A stretch of 64,000 bases of DNA from the NCBI GenBank assembly GCA_946902985.2, contig OX336395.1, positions 293,565,065 through 293,629,064 of the forward strand, written 5' to 3'. A program made the position numbers and the translations under genes. Source of the DNA: Meconema thalassinum (lineage: Eukaryota > Arthropoda > Insecta > Orthoptera > Tettigoniidae). Below are positions 22,902 to 33,687 of the stretch, in pieces (the stretch's first letter is position 1; each line of letters starts with the position of its first letter). The notes under the pieces were generated by a model. The model saw only the letters and a list, made by a program, of their open reading frames with translations. It had not been told where the DNA came from and made no database searches.

Positions 22902-23060
22902 CATGCTAGTGTAATTGTTGTGGTGTTTGAAGCCATATTTTCAGTGTTGCCTTAGTAAACAAGAGTTTAGTGCTTTTCAGTCGGTCAACACGAATGTACC
23001 CAAAAGAGATGGGTTATGCCCTAATCCTGAAATAAATTACATGAGATTAATAAAACACTA

Positions 23061-23104
23061 GGATGACCAGTTTCGATCGTCAAGCGATCATCATCAGATC
23101 CAAT
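23061..23104 (-). ncRNA. Hammerhead ribozyme-like motif, left Penelope arm
   Basis: On the minus strand the motif reads GGAT, CTGATGA, a GATCG/CGATC hairpin, GAAAC, a two-base loop, GTC, then ATCC. It mirrors the copy at 24979-25019. Transcription from the minus strand would be needed to make it. See that entry for the pairing. Confidence 0.65.
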
Positions 23105-23699
23105 ACACTTAGGCTACAAAATCTATGTTTGAAATACAGGTGAAAATATTTACAATATGTACAATTATTTAGTTGCAGTATTGGTACTGCAACTGTCAGT
23201 GTATGCTAAATGCAGTATATATGTTAGGTGAAATGCTAAATGGTGATGGCTATCCGGAGATTGTACTTTAGAGAGATTATATGGTTGTAAACTATGGTTA
23301 AACTATACAATTTTAGGCTAACTACTTATCTGATTGTCTTCCGTACTACAGCTATTCGCAGTTTCCGTGCTCACTTGAACTCGCTGTGCGGTCGACTGCG
23401 GTGGTTATCTTAACGACTGGTTTTTCCCTGCCTTCCCCCCCTGTCCCTACGTGCTGTGGGGAGTGATCGCGATGTGTTTATGTGAGGTGTTGCCAACCTA
23501 GATAAGATGTATGTTATTGAATGAGGTGGATCTACAACTATTAAAGACCGTGGATTAGTCCTCGCCACGCGTGGAGCATAACCCATTCGAACTAAGCGTT
23601 GACGGTCTTACGAGGACGTCCCGGCACCTTTAATACTGCCTCTAATATGGGCCTTGGTTTATTGCAGAAGATAACTATAATAAGGAAATAAGAACTATT

Positions 23700-24320
23700 A
23701 TGCAAATAGCAAAGGAAAACAACTTCTCGCCAAGCAAAATAAATCAAATTATAGCCAAACATAAAAATAAAGATAAAACGATTCCCAAACCGGACAGTAA
23801 TGAGAAAAAATTTGCGCGTTTCAACTATGTGAATGCGAATACATATAAAATCACTAACCTATTCAAAAAGCAAGGCATAAAGATAGCTTTCACGACGAAA
23901 AACACAACCGCTAGGCACCTCCTAAATAGTAATCTAAATAAACGTGACCCGTATTCAAGGTCAGGGGTATATTCCATAACGTGCCAAGACACCGATTGTC
24001 AAGCTAATTACATCGGGCAGAGTGGAAGGCGAGTAGACACACGTTATAATGAACATAGAAATGCGATAAGATACGGAACACATTCAGCCGTGTGCGAACA
24101 TATGTGTGACGCAGGGCATAGCTTTACCAACATAGAGTCGGACCTTAACATAATCCATCACGAATCGAAAGGCAGAGCTCTTGACATAAAGGAAGCAATC
24201 GAGATACACCTAGCCAAACGAAACAATCCCAACAATCTAAATGAACACACGTTCATGGAGAGCTCACCCCTCTTCACGCTACTAAAAAACACACCCTGTC
24301 GGAAACAAAACACAATTTAG
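23700..24320 (+). CDS. Penelope GIY-YIG endonuclease domain (partial protein)
   Basis: The frame encodes 206 residues. The GIY-YIG core is clear: GVY at about 89-91, YIG at about 104-106, an Arg-containing helix (SGRRVDTRYNEHRNAI) and a downstream acidic helix (DIKEAIEIHLAK). Cysteines at about 95 and 100 lie between GVY and YIG, as in animal Penelope elements, and a Cys/His cluster follows (VCEHMCDAGH). In the full protein this domain follows the reverse transcriptase and nicks target DNA. The N-terminal RT is absent, so this start codon is only the first Met in the open frame. No internal stop is present. Confidence 0.9.
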   Translation: MQIAKENNFSPSKINQIIAKHKNKDKTIPKPDSNEKKFARFNYVNANTYKITNLFKKQGIKIAFTTKNTTARHLLNSNLNKRDPYSRSGVYSITCQDTDCQANYIGQSGRRVDTRYNEHRNAIRYGTHSAVCEHMCDAGHSFTNIESDLNIIHHESKGRALDIKEAIEIHLAKRNNPNNLNEHTFMESSPLFTLLKNTPCRKQNTI

Positions 24321-24978
24321 CGACACAGCCAAGCTAGATAAAAAAGGGGGGAAATTAGGGGGTTTTTAATAGGTAAATGTTATCTGGATCAGGTGTACGA
24401 TGTACTTTTCTTCTGCAATAAACCAAGGCCCATATTAGAGGCAGTATTAAAGGTGCCGGGACGTCCTCATAAGACCGTCAACGCTTAGTTCGAATGGGTT
24501 ATGCTCCACGCGTGGCGAGGACTAATCCACGGTCTTTAATAGTTGTAGATCCACCTCATTCAATAACATACATCTTATCTAGGTTGGCAACACCTCACAT
24601 AAACACATCGCGATCACTCCCCACAGCACGTAGGGACAGGGGGGGAAGGCAGGGAAAAACCAGTCGTTAAGATAACCACCGCAGTCGACCGCACAGCGAG
24701 TTCAAGTGAGCACGGAAACTGCGAATAGCTGTAGTACGGAAGACAATCAGATAAGTAGTTAGCCTAAAATTGTATAGTTTAACCATAGTTTACAACCATA
24801 TAATCTCTCTAAAGTACAATCTCCGGATAGCCATCACCATTTAGCATTTCACCTAACATATATACTGCATTTAGCATACACTGACAGTTGCAGTACCAAT
24901 ACTGCAACTAAATAATTGTACATATTGTAAATATTTTCACCTGTATTTCAAACATAGATTTTATAGCCTAAGTGTATT

Positions 24979-25019
24979 GGATCTGATGATGATCGCTTGA
25001 CGATCGAAACTGGTCATCC
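24979..25019 (+). ncRNA. Hammerhead ribozyme-like motif, right Penelope arm
   Basis: The core is CTGATGA (24983-24989), stem II GATCG (24991-24995) with CGATC (25001-25005), GAAAC (25006-25010), a two-base loop and GTC (25013-25015). Stem I is GGAT (24979-24982) with ATCC (25016-25019). Stem III is only two base pairs, A-U and C-G, as known for Penelope hammerheads, which are thought to work as dimers. One extra base (T24990) lies between the core and stem II. Predicted cleavage is after C25015. Activity is not shown by sequence alone. Confidence 0.72.
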
Positions 25020-25129
25020 TAGTGTTTTATTAATCTCATGTAATTTATTTCAGGATTAGGGCATAACCCATCTCTTTTGGGTACATTCGTGTTGACCGAC
25101 TGAAAAGCACTAAACTCATGCTAGTGTAA

Positions 25130-25247
25130 GCTGAAAGGAACCATTCACAGTTAGCGTTGAACAGGGTATCCAAATGGTCAACACAGATTCTGAGAACTTT
25201 GAAAATGGAAATGTCATTCATTCCTTGCAAACCTCCAAACAATGTAT
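25130..25247 (-). other. Unrecognised open frame cut by two insertions
   Basis: The minus strand reads LQGMNDISIFKVLRICVDHL and onward without a stop. The Penelope insertion interrupts it on the left and the solo LTR on the right, and the frame appears to continue across both sites. It could be part of an old element. I do not recognise it. Confidence 0.35.
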
Positions 25248-25938
25248 TGTAACGATTCGTGCAGTTGCCGTCGGCCGCCACCCCTTTCTCCTCATGTCAA
25301 GTGGGCGGGGTGTATGGAGAGCGCTGGGCAGCCAATTAGGCCAAGGCTAATTAGGGTAGCCCCACCCAAGGCTACCTCCAATACAATAGCGCTACGAATC
25401 AGGTAGACTATTGACGCAAGGCTTCCAGACTGTTCTGCTTCTGGAAACTACTGGGTGCGACAAGAAGGTCCCGAACAAGTACTGGGAGGAGCTAAAGAGT
25501 TCTGGAAACCAACCACGAGGACCTACTCGATGCTACTGGAGGTAGCGACGCCCAGAACATTCTAGACCAGGAGCTCGACTGTTTATATACCAGTGATGTG
25601 CGACGAGCAGGGGTCAGTGTGAGTCCGGAGACCTGTATAAGTCCGCGCTGACGGCGTGTGCCGTGCCGAGCGACCAGTGGAAATAAATAACGTAGACCGT
25701 GACTGTGAAAGATAAATAGTGACTGTAAGAGGTACTTGCAGAGAACATTGTAAATAAATAGTGACTGTAGCTGTATAAAGTGAGACTGTGTGTGCGAGTA
25801 AATAGGCCTAATTTGTTTTAATGATAATTTGTGTAAATAATTTGATTTAGTGTTAACTAGTGTACATAACATTAGTGAAAATAAAGTATTAGTGCATTAT
25901 AAGCCTGACCTATTTTTACGAACCCTAAAAACGTTACA
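25248..25938 (+). mobile_element. Solo LTR of an LTR retrotransposon
   Basis: A 691-bp segment that starts TGTAACG and ends CGTTACA, flanked by a 4-bp TSD, GTAT (25244-25247 and 25939-25942). It has a TATA-like TTTATATACC near 25580 and AATAAA near 25882, in the right order for promoter and poly-A signal. No internal gag or pol region is present, so it arose by recombination between two LTRs. The 4-bp TSD and the TGTAAC...GTTACA ends suggest the Gypsy superfamily. Confidence 0.85.
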
Positions 25939-25942
25939 GTAT

Positions 25943-27173
25943 GTCTTGGTCCTGTCGTGCATCTGCTTCTTGATTCAAGTGTTATAATTTTTTTTCTGCA
26001 TGCTCTTAAAATAAATTCCAATGTTTTAACCAATAGTTTTGTTTTTGCTACGCTTAGAAACATAACTGCAAATAATTCGCGGTTTTTGATAATTTGCGGC
26101 AATTTGTGCATTAATTGCCGCTAATTATCGGGAGTGCATTGAGAAACCAAAAAAGAAGCTAAAATTTGAGTCCGTGTGGAATTCGCAAGTTTAAAAAACC
26201 CCTTCTTTTTGCGAATTTTAGGGTTATTAAAACAGAACACCACTGGTGTATTACCTCGTCAAACATTTTCCCGCCATTTTTCTTCACACTGACAAGTCTG
26301 TAAGTTTACACTTCAGTCAGATAAGTTGAAAACGTTGCTGGCCGGTTACACCATGTGTCAGTGCTTTTTATGAATGTCTTACGCTGCTCTGTCAAGTCTT
26401 TCTACTACTGGAAAGTTGCTCTTTAGTCGGCGAACTGGGACTAGCAGCGCTTCGTACGGCAGCTTATTGAATCTCGTCATTCCGAGGCCAACTCCTAGAG
26501 CGATAAGTCCACAGACGTTCCACTTCCCAGGCCCTGGAGTTGCGTTAAGCCTGATCGTTGGTTAGCGTGCCGTGGGCCACTCGTTCGCGTAGCGTGTCAT
26601 AGCCTGCAGTGAGTGACACGGGCTTCTTTCTTCTGACAAGGTCACGACAGGTTAAAGCTCGCAGAATGTGCTAAGTGACGAGGCTGGCCGCTCGCGTCAC
26701 AGTTCATAGCCCGCAGGCATAAAGACTATACTCTGATTTACGAAAGATGAACGGTGAAAGCTGTCAGTCTCTTGAAGGTTGAGGTGAGGAGTGGCAACGA
26801 GAGGGGGTAACTGTCTCCATAGCAACAGTGAGCAATGTTGCAATGTATGCAGACACAGCAGTGAGCACATGGTTTGACTAAGTGTTCTTCAGTGCCTTGA
26901 CTCGTCACTGTCATTAGACCGCCAGTATTTGTGTCTTCCTGCAAGCCTCTTGGAATGTTATGAGTCAATGCAGCATTTCCCCACGTGCTAGCTTCGACAG
27001 CTGTCAGCGACAATTATTGGTAATTCAGAGTATAGATATTTTCCTTCTGACAGAATTGCACCATGTTATAAAGTCGCGGCAGCATGTGTAACTGACTGGC
27101 GCACAAATACGAATATGCTATGCGACGATTATGCAATTAAATTTTATAAACCTATTTTAGTGTTATGCGAGGC
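25943..27173. other. Intron stretch with repeat fragments
   Basis: The part near 26050-26230 has the GCGAATTTT-type phrases seen in hAT elements here. At 26965-27045 is an inverted copy of part of repeat R1 (compare 20650-20730). A plus-strand frame at 26374-26565 has no recognised domain. No gene supported. Confidence 0.45.
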
Positions 27174-27329
27174 AATACCAGGGTGTCTACTGTAAGGATG
27201 AAGTAAAAATTAGTTACTTTTTAGGTACCTTTTAGTTACCTTTTAGTTAATTTTAGTTACCTTTGAATTCAAGTTACGTCTGCGGTCTACAAGCATAGGC
27301 GCTCATCACGCGGTGAAGAAAAACAACAA

Positions 27330-27768
27330 TGAACTGTTTTTAAAGAAGTTTTTTATTTATCGTATGGCTTTTAGTGCCGGGAGTGTCCGAGGACATGTTC
27401 AGCTCGTCTGAGTCTGTAGCTGCTTCCAACGGACACCCTTAGGGTGAGCTACAAGTTCCGTTCAATTTCAAGTTGCTACCAGATATCAATGATACCTAGT
27501 GGTGAACGTTGGAACTTTGATAGAGCGTTCCGACGAAATATAACCTAACAATTTAGCTTCACACAAGTTTAGTCTGTGGAAGAATCCTTTACATGCCATA
27601 AATCCATGACATGGGACCGCCGGCTTTACTTCCCCTCCGAAGGAAGGCATACTGAAGGATTTTAACGCTTTTAAAAAATCCGACGACTTCGGCCGGGTTT
27701 GAACCCGCTATCTTGGGCACAGCAGTTCAGCATGCTACCAACTACACCACCGAAGCCGCTTTAAATGA
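27330..27768 (-). mobile_element. tRNA-derived SINE
   Basis: Minus-strand SINE. Its 5' head is tRNA-like: GCGGCTTCGGTGG at 27750-27765 and GGGTTTGAACCCG near 27700. Its 3' part (CGTATGGCTTTTAGTGCCGG, 27361-27380 on the plus strand) is shared with the SINE at 45731. The A-rich tail reads as T-rich sequence at 27330-27360. Its middle matches the split copy at 31265-31413 plus 33587-33687. Confidence 0.75.
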
Positions 27769-27887
27769 AATTCACATGATGTTATAAAAATTTTAAAAAT
27801 AATAATTATATACTAGATACTTAATATCCAATGAGTTGTTTCAGCTAATATGTCGTCTTGTCCACAATATGTTGTTATTATTACGGT

Positions 27888-28760
27888 ACCAAGAGGTTGC
27901 TCAGCTCTTGACCATTTGGCGAGATTTCCTTCGTCCCCGCGGTAGGTCGCGAAGAAATGCATGCTATGTTACACGATCGTCACCGAATTCTGTCTTCGCA
28001 GTCAAATGCGGAGAAATATCGAGATGTTACACGATCGGCGCTGGTCTGAGTTGTTTGGTGAGCTTCCCGTAGTTTTCACGAGAGAACACGGAGAAAAATC
28101 GCGATTTAGATAATCAGCGTCACTTTTAGTCTTTCGACGAGATTTCCATTGTCCTTGAGTTCGGGCACAAGAAAATATAGCATTATTACGCAATCGGCGC
28201 CACTTGCTGTCCGTTTGACAAGAATACAGTTGTCCTCGTCATTGAATGCGGAGAAATATCGCGATGTATCGCAATCGCTGACGCTCTCGGCCGTTTTACG
28301 TTGTCCTCGAGATGTCGCCGCACCCGGCCGTTCAACGATTGTCTGCCTGTATATCTGTCCTGATAGAATGGCGGAGGCAAGCTCAAGGTTGGGCATGGTT
28401 AAAATTCACGCGTAGTTATGAACATGTTGTACGGTCGGCGCCGTGATTCCCTTTGTCCCTATGCTGTAGTTGAGAGTTCATGAGTTCAGGGTGGATCACG
28501 AGGAGGATTTACTATGTCGATGCTACGTTTGGCTGCCATTTTTATGTGGGTTGATGCACTTCTCACTCCCCGCACGCTTTTAAGTATACGGTCATGGGAA
28601 AAGTGGCAAGTAGGTTTCGTGATGGGTGCCCCGTGATGGGTGCCCAATCACCTTTGACAGGATTCCCGCAGTCCTCGTGGTCACAAGTTCACGATAGGGG
28701 ACGGGTTTTATGATTTTACGCAACTGACGTCGATATCGGTCCGTTTGACGAGATTCCCGC
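27888..28760. repeat. Degenerate ~80-bp tandem array in hAT
   Basis: Marker phrases of the type ACGCAATCGGCG recur at 27971, 28029, 28108, 28188 and 28269, so successive spacings are 58, 79, 80 and 81 bp. Each unit also holds a GTTTGACGAGATT-type and a CGGAGAAATATCGCGATG-type phrase. Similar phrases continue with more divergence to about 28760. Confidence 0.7.
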
Positions 28761-29798
28761 AGGCAAGTCGTGCGGTCAGCCGGCCGTCTTGAGGATGCGA
28801 TTTTGGAGGATGAACGTTCGAAGTAGGTACGGTATCGAATATTACGAATTGTTCTGAGAGGATTGCACGAATAATACAAGAGGGCAAGTTTTATTTCGAT
28901 TGAGAACCACGAATTATCAACAAGTTACCGAAATAATCGGTTAGATTATATATCCGATGGAACGAAAGTTCGAAGGAAAAATCGACTTATAACGGAATTT
29001 CGAATTAACCATACTGAATGTCGCAAAATTACTTGACATATTTTTTAAATAAGTTATATGTGTTTCGAAGATTTTTCGCATTTTTTTCGAAACGGTAACA
29101 TTTCGCAAGATTGCGACATTAAATTGTTTCGCGTTATTTCTGGACTTTAATTTGACATAGTTTCCAAATAACAGAAATGAGAGATTTCTTCTTAGTTTCG
29201 GAAGTATTCGCGAATAAACGTCTCGCGAAAAGTCAGGTTTCCCAATATAGTAACACAGAAAAATATTTCACACGAAACTTAAGACTTCTTGATGCCGAAA
29301 ATATACATTGAACCGATGTATACCGCTCAAGGTATCCTCGGTATGTATTTCCTTGAGGTCGGGCACGGAGACATATAGCTTAGTACTATGCAATAAGCAC
29401 GGCGTTGCTTGCGTGAAACTCGCAATCTCTGAGCCTAGCGGCGCGAGTTTAAATGATTCAACCCGCCTTCAGAAAATTTTCGTTACCCGTTTGTAAAATT
29501 CGTTACTTTTTCGTTACCCATTTGTAAAATTCGTTACTTTTTCGTTACTTTCGTTACCAGTAGACACCCTGAATACGGTAGTTGTTGACAAAATGACATT
29601 AAAGAAATTAAACACTTTTTGAAACTTCATACGTATATATTTCTTTTAATTTATTGTTTGGCAGTAGGGGTAACTTGCAACAGAGATGTCTGTAATTTAG
29701 GAGCTTTGCATTCGGCTCTGAATTTATCAAAATAGTACAGTACAGATACTTAACACTAGTAACACGGATCGTTTGCATTTATTTGCAGATCTGCTGGT

Positions 29799-30169
29799 TA
29801 ATATCGTATGGCCTCGGGTACCGGATGCAAGCTTTGTTAATTGACACCCAGAGGGCAGCTTGCATGTCGAATTTCGTCGTTCCTTTGAACGCTATGAAAG
29901 TCAAGGCGGTTAGATATCTAAGCTCCTTGACACTACAGCGCTTTCTAGTAGAGAATGGAGGAACTTTGAGTTGGCGGAAAATCCCGATATTAATTTTGCC
30001 ATTGAACTCAGCCTACTGAATTCAAATGGGTTCTTTAACATGCCAACAACGTATGACATCCATGTCGTGATTTTAGTCGCCTTTCAAAAATCACTTACCA
30101 CGGCCAGGGGCGAACCTGCAAGCTTGGGGTTCGTAGTCCGACACGTTAACCACTCACCCACCGTGGCAA
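29799..30169 (-). mobile_element. SINE family S2, TSD-flanked
   Basis: Flanked by a perfect 14-bp TSD, GCAGATCTGCTGGT (29785-29798 and 30170-30183). On the minus strand it begins TTGCCACGGTGGGTGAGTGG, a tRNA-like A box, then a GGTTCGCCCCT B-box-like element, and it ends with CATACGATATTAA. The second copy, on the plus strand, is at 35176-35585. Confidence 0.9.
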
Positions 30170-30221
30170 GCAGATCTGCTGGTAATCAGCTCCATGCCGT
30201 GAGCGTATGTTAGAAAAGTAT

Positions 30222-31036
30222 GGTAACTAGGTGATGGAAATATGTCAACATTAATTCCGGATAGACCAAGTCTGAAAACATATCCATGATAAAATTCTAT
30301 CTAAATTGAGTAAAACAATAGGTACTACAGTAAGAAAAAAGGAAAGGAATTAATAACAGAACTGCTATTTCTGCTTCCAATCTAGGCCACAATAATATGA
30401 ATATTGTGGACATTTTACCTCTTTAGATACAAGGTGGCTAAATATTTATGGAAAGCACACGTGGACATAGGGAATATTATAAAGAGACGATATTTTTCTG
30501 TAGTTCACGAATACTTGGGGGGGGGAGCTTATTTTTGAATTTTTTAACATGATAGCGGCGAGTGTTGCTGGAATGAAATCGTAACAGGGAAAAATGGAGT
30601 ACCCCGAAAAAGAAAAAAAAGAACGACTGCCTCCGCTTTGTCCAGCAAAAATCTCACATGGAGTGACCGGGATTTGAACCACGGACCCAGCAGTGAAAGG
30701 CCGGCTTGCTGCCGCCTAAGCAACTGAGGCTCACTGGTATTGTAAATTAAAATAGTAATTTCATAGAGAACAAAATCTTTTCGGGCCAAATGTTCGTGTC
30801 TTTCCATTACATCGCAAGCCAAGGGTTCTGAACGCACTAGATGTCAAACGAGGTCACAGAAACTAAAGGAAGAGGGCACTTCTTAACACCTCTTGTTGGT
30901 CAGCTGCACATTAAAGTCACAAATTGCCTGTGAAAGGTTCACAAGAGGAGACGTAGAACACGCCCCCTAAAGGACCGTTCGAGTCGCATATCAGATGACG
31001 CGCATGTGCACTACTGGTCATCATTCCAAACAAGAA
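30222..31036. repeat. Dispersed repeat R1, copy with SINE insertion
   Basis: Co-linear with 21838-22530 and interrupted at about 30546-30735 by a SINE. It ends CATCATTCCAAACAAG, as the other copies do at that point. Confidence 0.8.
30546..30735 (-). mobile_element. tRNA-derived SINE inside repeat R1
   Basis: It matches the SINE at 56249-56579 over the part with TGTTGCTGGAATGAAAT and GTGACCGGGATTTGAACCAC. The latter is the B-box-like sequence GGTTCAAATCCCGG on the minus strand. Confidence 0.75.
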
Positions 31037-31264
31037 TAAACATGCTGCGCCAATAACTAGAGGTCAATGTTGGTTGGTTCCTCAGTGCAGTGGCTGCGAC
31101 AATGCGGTCATGTAGCCCCGTGTACTTTGGGTGTGTGTAGAATCCGTCTGATAACCGGTGTTAATTGTGATGGCTGTATTAGTGTGTGTTATCTGCTTTT
31201 TTTAAATTAAAGAAAGGACTGCAAACATTCAATTCTCAAGTAGTTCCTACTTTTACCAAAAGCC

Positions 31265-31413
31265 AGTCAACGACACCTAGTTCTGAAATTGGTTAATAGA
31301 TGCCACTGCAATCGGATCCCAGCGACGAATGTTGGAACCTAAGAGCGTTAGTCAAATCTAATCTATAATTTAGCTTCACACAAGTGTAATTAGTGGAAGG
31401 TTCTTTTACATGC
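31265..31413 (-). mobile_element. SINE, part split by hAT (first half)
   Basis: The same SINE family as 27330-27768 (TTTAGCTTCACACAAGT, TCTTTTACATGC). The hAT at 31414 cuts it. The remainder lies at 33587-33687, with the tRNA-like head lost where a LINE tail begins. Confidence 0.7.
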
Positions 31414-33586
31414 ATACCTGCCAACTTTTGAAAAGGGCTATCAGTAAAACTCACGCGCGACAAAAAAAATCTAACGATTTTCGACATACCCCGGCTTGAC
31501 GAAAATAATAATACTTCTGGGCTACAAAATACAATAATTCATGCTTTAAACAGGATACTTCAATGAAATCATATCTACTTACATGATTTGTAGATGAACA
31601 TAACAATCAAGAAGAAATCCATGTTAATCAGCAGCAGGCGTGGTGAATATCGGTTTGGAGCAGACATAACAGGACTTCCTTGATAGATTAAGCTGATATA
31701 CGATAATTGAAAAAGGCTTTAAACAATAAAACTTGTTTAACGTAACACAGGCAAGAAATAATATAATACACACTGCAAATCACATGCTAGTTCGACTTTT
31801 AAGTCATGGTTGTGGCCTTTTTAGCTTCCTGCAAACAGTCTTGAGAAAATGTTTTGTCATAACAGGGACCAGAACTCCTGGTCTTCAAAATAGAAATAGA
31901 CTCCAGAGATTCATTGGACATGGATGACCTGAACTGTGTTCTATTTTTCTTCACAAAGCTAAAAAAAAAACATTCACATTCTGCATAGCTATGGGGTATG
32001 GTGAGAATAGAGAGCAATACTCTAAAAATTCGGTTATACTTAAGAAGTCCATCGGCTCCACGAATTCTTGATATTTGTGCCCAACTGGAATCACTTGCAG
32101 CATCTTGATGTGCAGCCAAAGAGTCATCTACCTGAAGAGCTGTGAACTGCCTCTGAAGCACATTCACCACCTCATCTGTAGTTTCATTCTCTTCCTTGCA
32201 TAACATGATAGGAAACTTTTCCAAGAAAAAACGAATGGAAGATAAGTGTGAATCTTCAATTTTGCCTAACCTAGCAACTTGAGCATTCTTTAACACGTCA
32301 TCCTTGAGTGGAAACTTGTTGATGATGTAGTCACAGGCAGTATAAAAGTAGTTTCTCACTGATGAAAAGAAAAGGAATTTATCTGTATCCGGTCCGTTCT
32401 GAAGGCACTTAACAACTTCAGATGATGCATTTTTTGCCATTTTATTTACAATACATGTCGTTTTCGTGCGACCACAACTATATTTCTTTGCAACTTCTGA
32501 TGTGGGAAACATCTTCTTAAATAAAGCTCCAGCATGATCAGCCGCACTTAAGGGCACATTGTGTTCCACCAAAAAGGAAGTAAACAGACACTCGGCCCTA
32601 ATTACGTCACTGTAAACGTTTCCAGACTTAGCAAAAAAGGTGTTGATTTTCTTGCTATCTTCTTCGATTTAACATAACTAATGTGTTTACCGCACTTCAC
32701 ATGATTACTTAAATCGTTTTTTCCACCATATGCAATATTAATATCACACCCACATACCGTGCAAAAGGCAAATTTTTATCTCTTTCTTGATTTTAGTATG
32801 CACGGAAAATCAACCGAGTATGATTCTTTAAATGTCTGGAAGTACTGTTTCTTGTTGGATTTGTTCATTCTCGATATCTACTAAAACATCGAAAGGAACC
32901 TGGATCACTGAACGTCACATAAAATTATAACATAAAACAATTAAGACAGCCAACACTTCATTAAAACATGTCAAAACACACCAACCATTAAATGAACACG
33001 ACGCCAACCTCGTGAAGATAGAATATGCACATGGTAGAAAAAAATAAACACACACACACGTGGAACGAATGTAATTAGTCCAAGGAATACAGGAAACTGC
33101 GAAGCACGAAGTTATAGCCAAAAACTCGAACGCTTCATTAAAATATGCCATAACCTTAAAAGACGAAAACATTCAAGGAACGCCAACTTCGCGAACAATG
33201 AACAACTAACGTGGTCAAAGAATATGGTTTAAATCGCAACGAGCGAACGGAGCGGAACAAAGAATATGCGAAGCAGAGCCTGTCAACACCTAAGATTCAC
33301 ATGCAAGAACGGTTATCCCGGCTTCAAATTCAATTACGATGACGACACAGCCATCACACGGTTAAAAGTACGAATCATATCAAAGAACGAGTTATCGACT
33401 ATCGTGGACTTGCCTTCGACCCACGCAAACAATCGATTGTACGGAAGTGGGCGGTATTATCGAATGTAAATTATCGTTTCAAATTTTTGTCCGCGAAATC
33501 GTAAAATGACACCGTTCGTCCGTAAAACCGTAAAATGCTGCAATTTCCGTAAATTTTACGGATAAACCGTAAAAGTTGGCAGGTAT
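31414..33586 (-). mobile_element. hAT element with BED-type transposase remnant
   Basis: The ends are ATACCTGCCAACTTTT and AAAAGTTGGCAGGTAT, with 8-bp flanks TTACATGC (31406-31413) and GTACATGC (33587-33594) that differ at one base. It sits inside a SINE, whose halves join across the site. The transposase gene is on the minus strand. The same TIR bounds 51770-53427. Confidence 0.92.
31799..32870 (-). pseudogene. hAT transposase (BED finger, dimerisation domain), decayed
   Basis: The minus strand first encodes a BED-type zinc finger between about 32870 and 32660: FCTVCGCDINIAYGG-like Cys pair, then NHVKCGKH. A stop or frameshift near 32780 interrupts it. An uninterrupted 257-codon frame follows (32572-31799). 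It ends with the hAT dimerisation region: RVLLSILTIPHSYAECE, where most relatives have ...SNAECERxFS. A Phe-rich FFFSFVKKNRTQFRSSMS stretch follows. The catalytic centre is mostly missing, so the protein is an internally deleted relic. Confidence 0.82.
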
Positions 33587-33687
33587 GTACATGCCATAAA
33601 TCTAGGACATGAGCCTGCCGGCTTTACCTCCCCTCTGAATGAAGGCATACTGAACGCTCTTAAAAAAATACGAGGACTTCGGATCAT
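33587..33687 (-). mobile_element. SINE, second half after hAT
   Basis: Continuation of 31265-31413 (CATGCCATAAATCTAGGACATG, here spelt in parts). It runs to GAGGACTTCGG and then meets the LINE tail at 33688. Confidence 0.7.

Larger units (their letters stand above)
22915..25116 (+). mobile_element. Penelope-like element with inverted terminal arms
   Basis: A 2,202-bp insertion between two copies of CATGCTAGTGTAA (22902-22914 and 25117-25129), a 13-bp TSD. It has a 707-bp left arm (22964-23670) and a 707-bp right arm (24410-25116), reverse complements of each other. Between the arms is an endonuclease open frame. Penelope elements are known to carry direct or inverted terminal repeats, a GIY-YIG endonuclease and hammerhead motifs. 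All three signs are here. The reverse transcriptase is missing, so the copy is 5' truncated and non-autonomous. Confidence 0.92.
27179..29571. mobile_element. hAT-like non-autonomous element, 2.4 kb
   Basis: The ends are CAGGGTGTCTACTG and CAGTAGACACCCTG, with AATAC on both sides (27174-27178 and 29572-29576). Subterminal phrases repeat the pattern TTAGTTACCTTTTAG on the left and CGTTACTTTTTCGTTAC on the right. No transposase frame is left. A SINE and a degenerate tandem array fill the interior. The short TSD is atypical for hAT. Confidence 0.8.

Noticed and set aside
25248..25938. Complete LTR retrotransposon
   Set aside because: Only one LTR is present, with matching 4-bp TSDs directly outside it, so it is a solo LTR.
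26374..26565. Plus-strand frame of 63 codons
   Set aside because: No motif, no TSD or TIR nearby and no sign of splice sites.
28106..28415. Overlapping open frames on both strands in the 80-bp array
   Set aside because: They arise from GC-rich tandem units and match nothing known.
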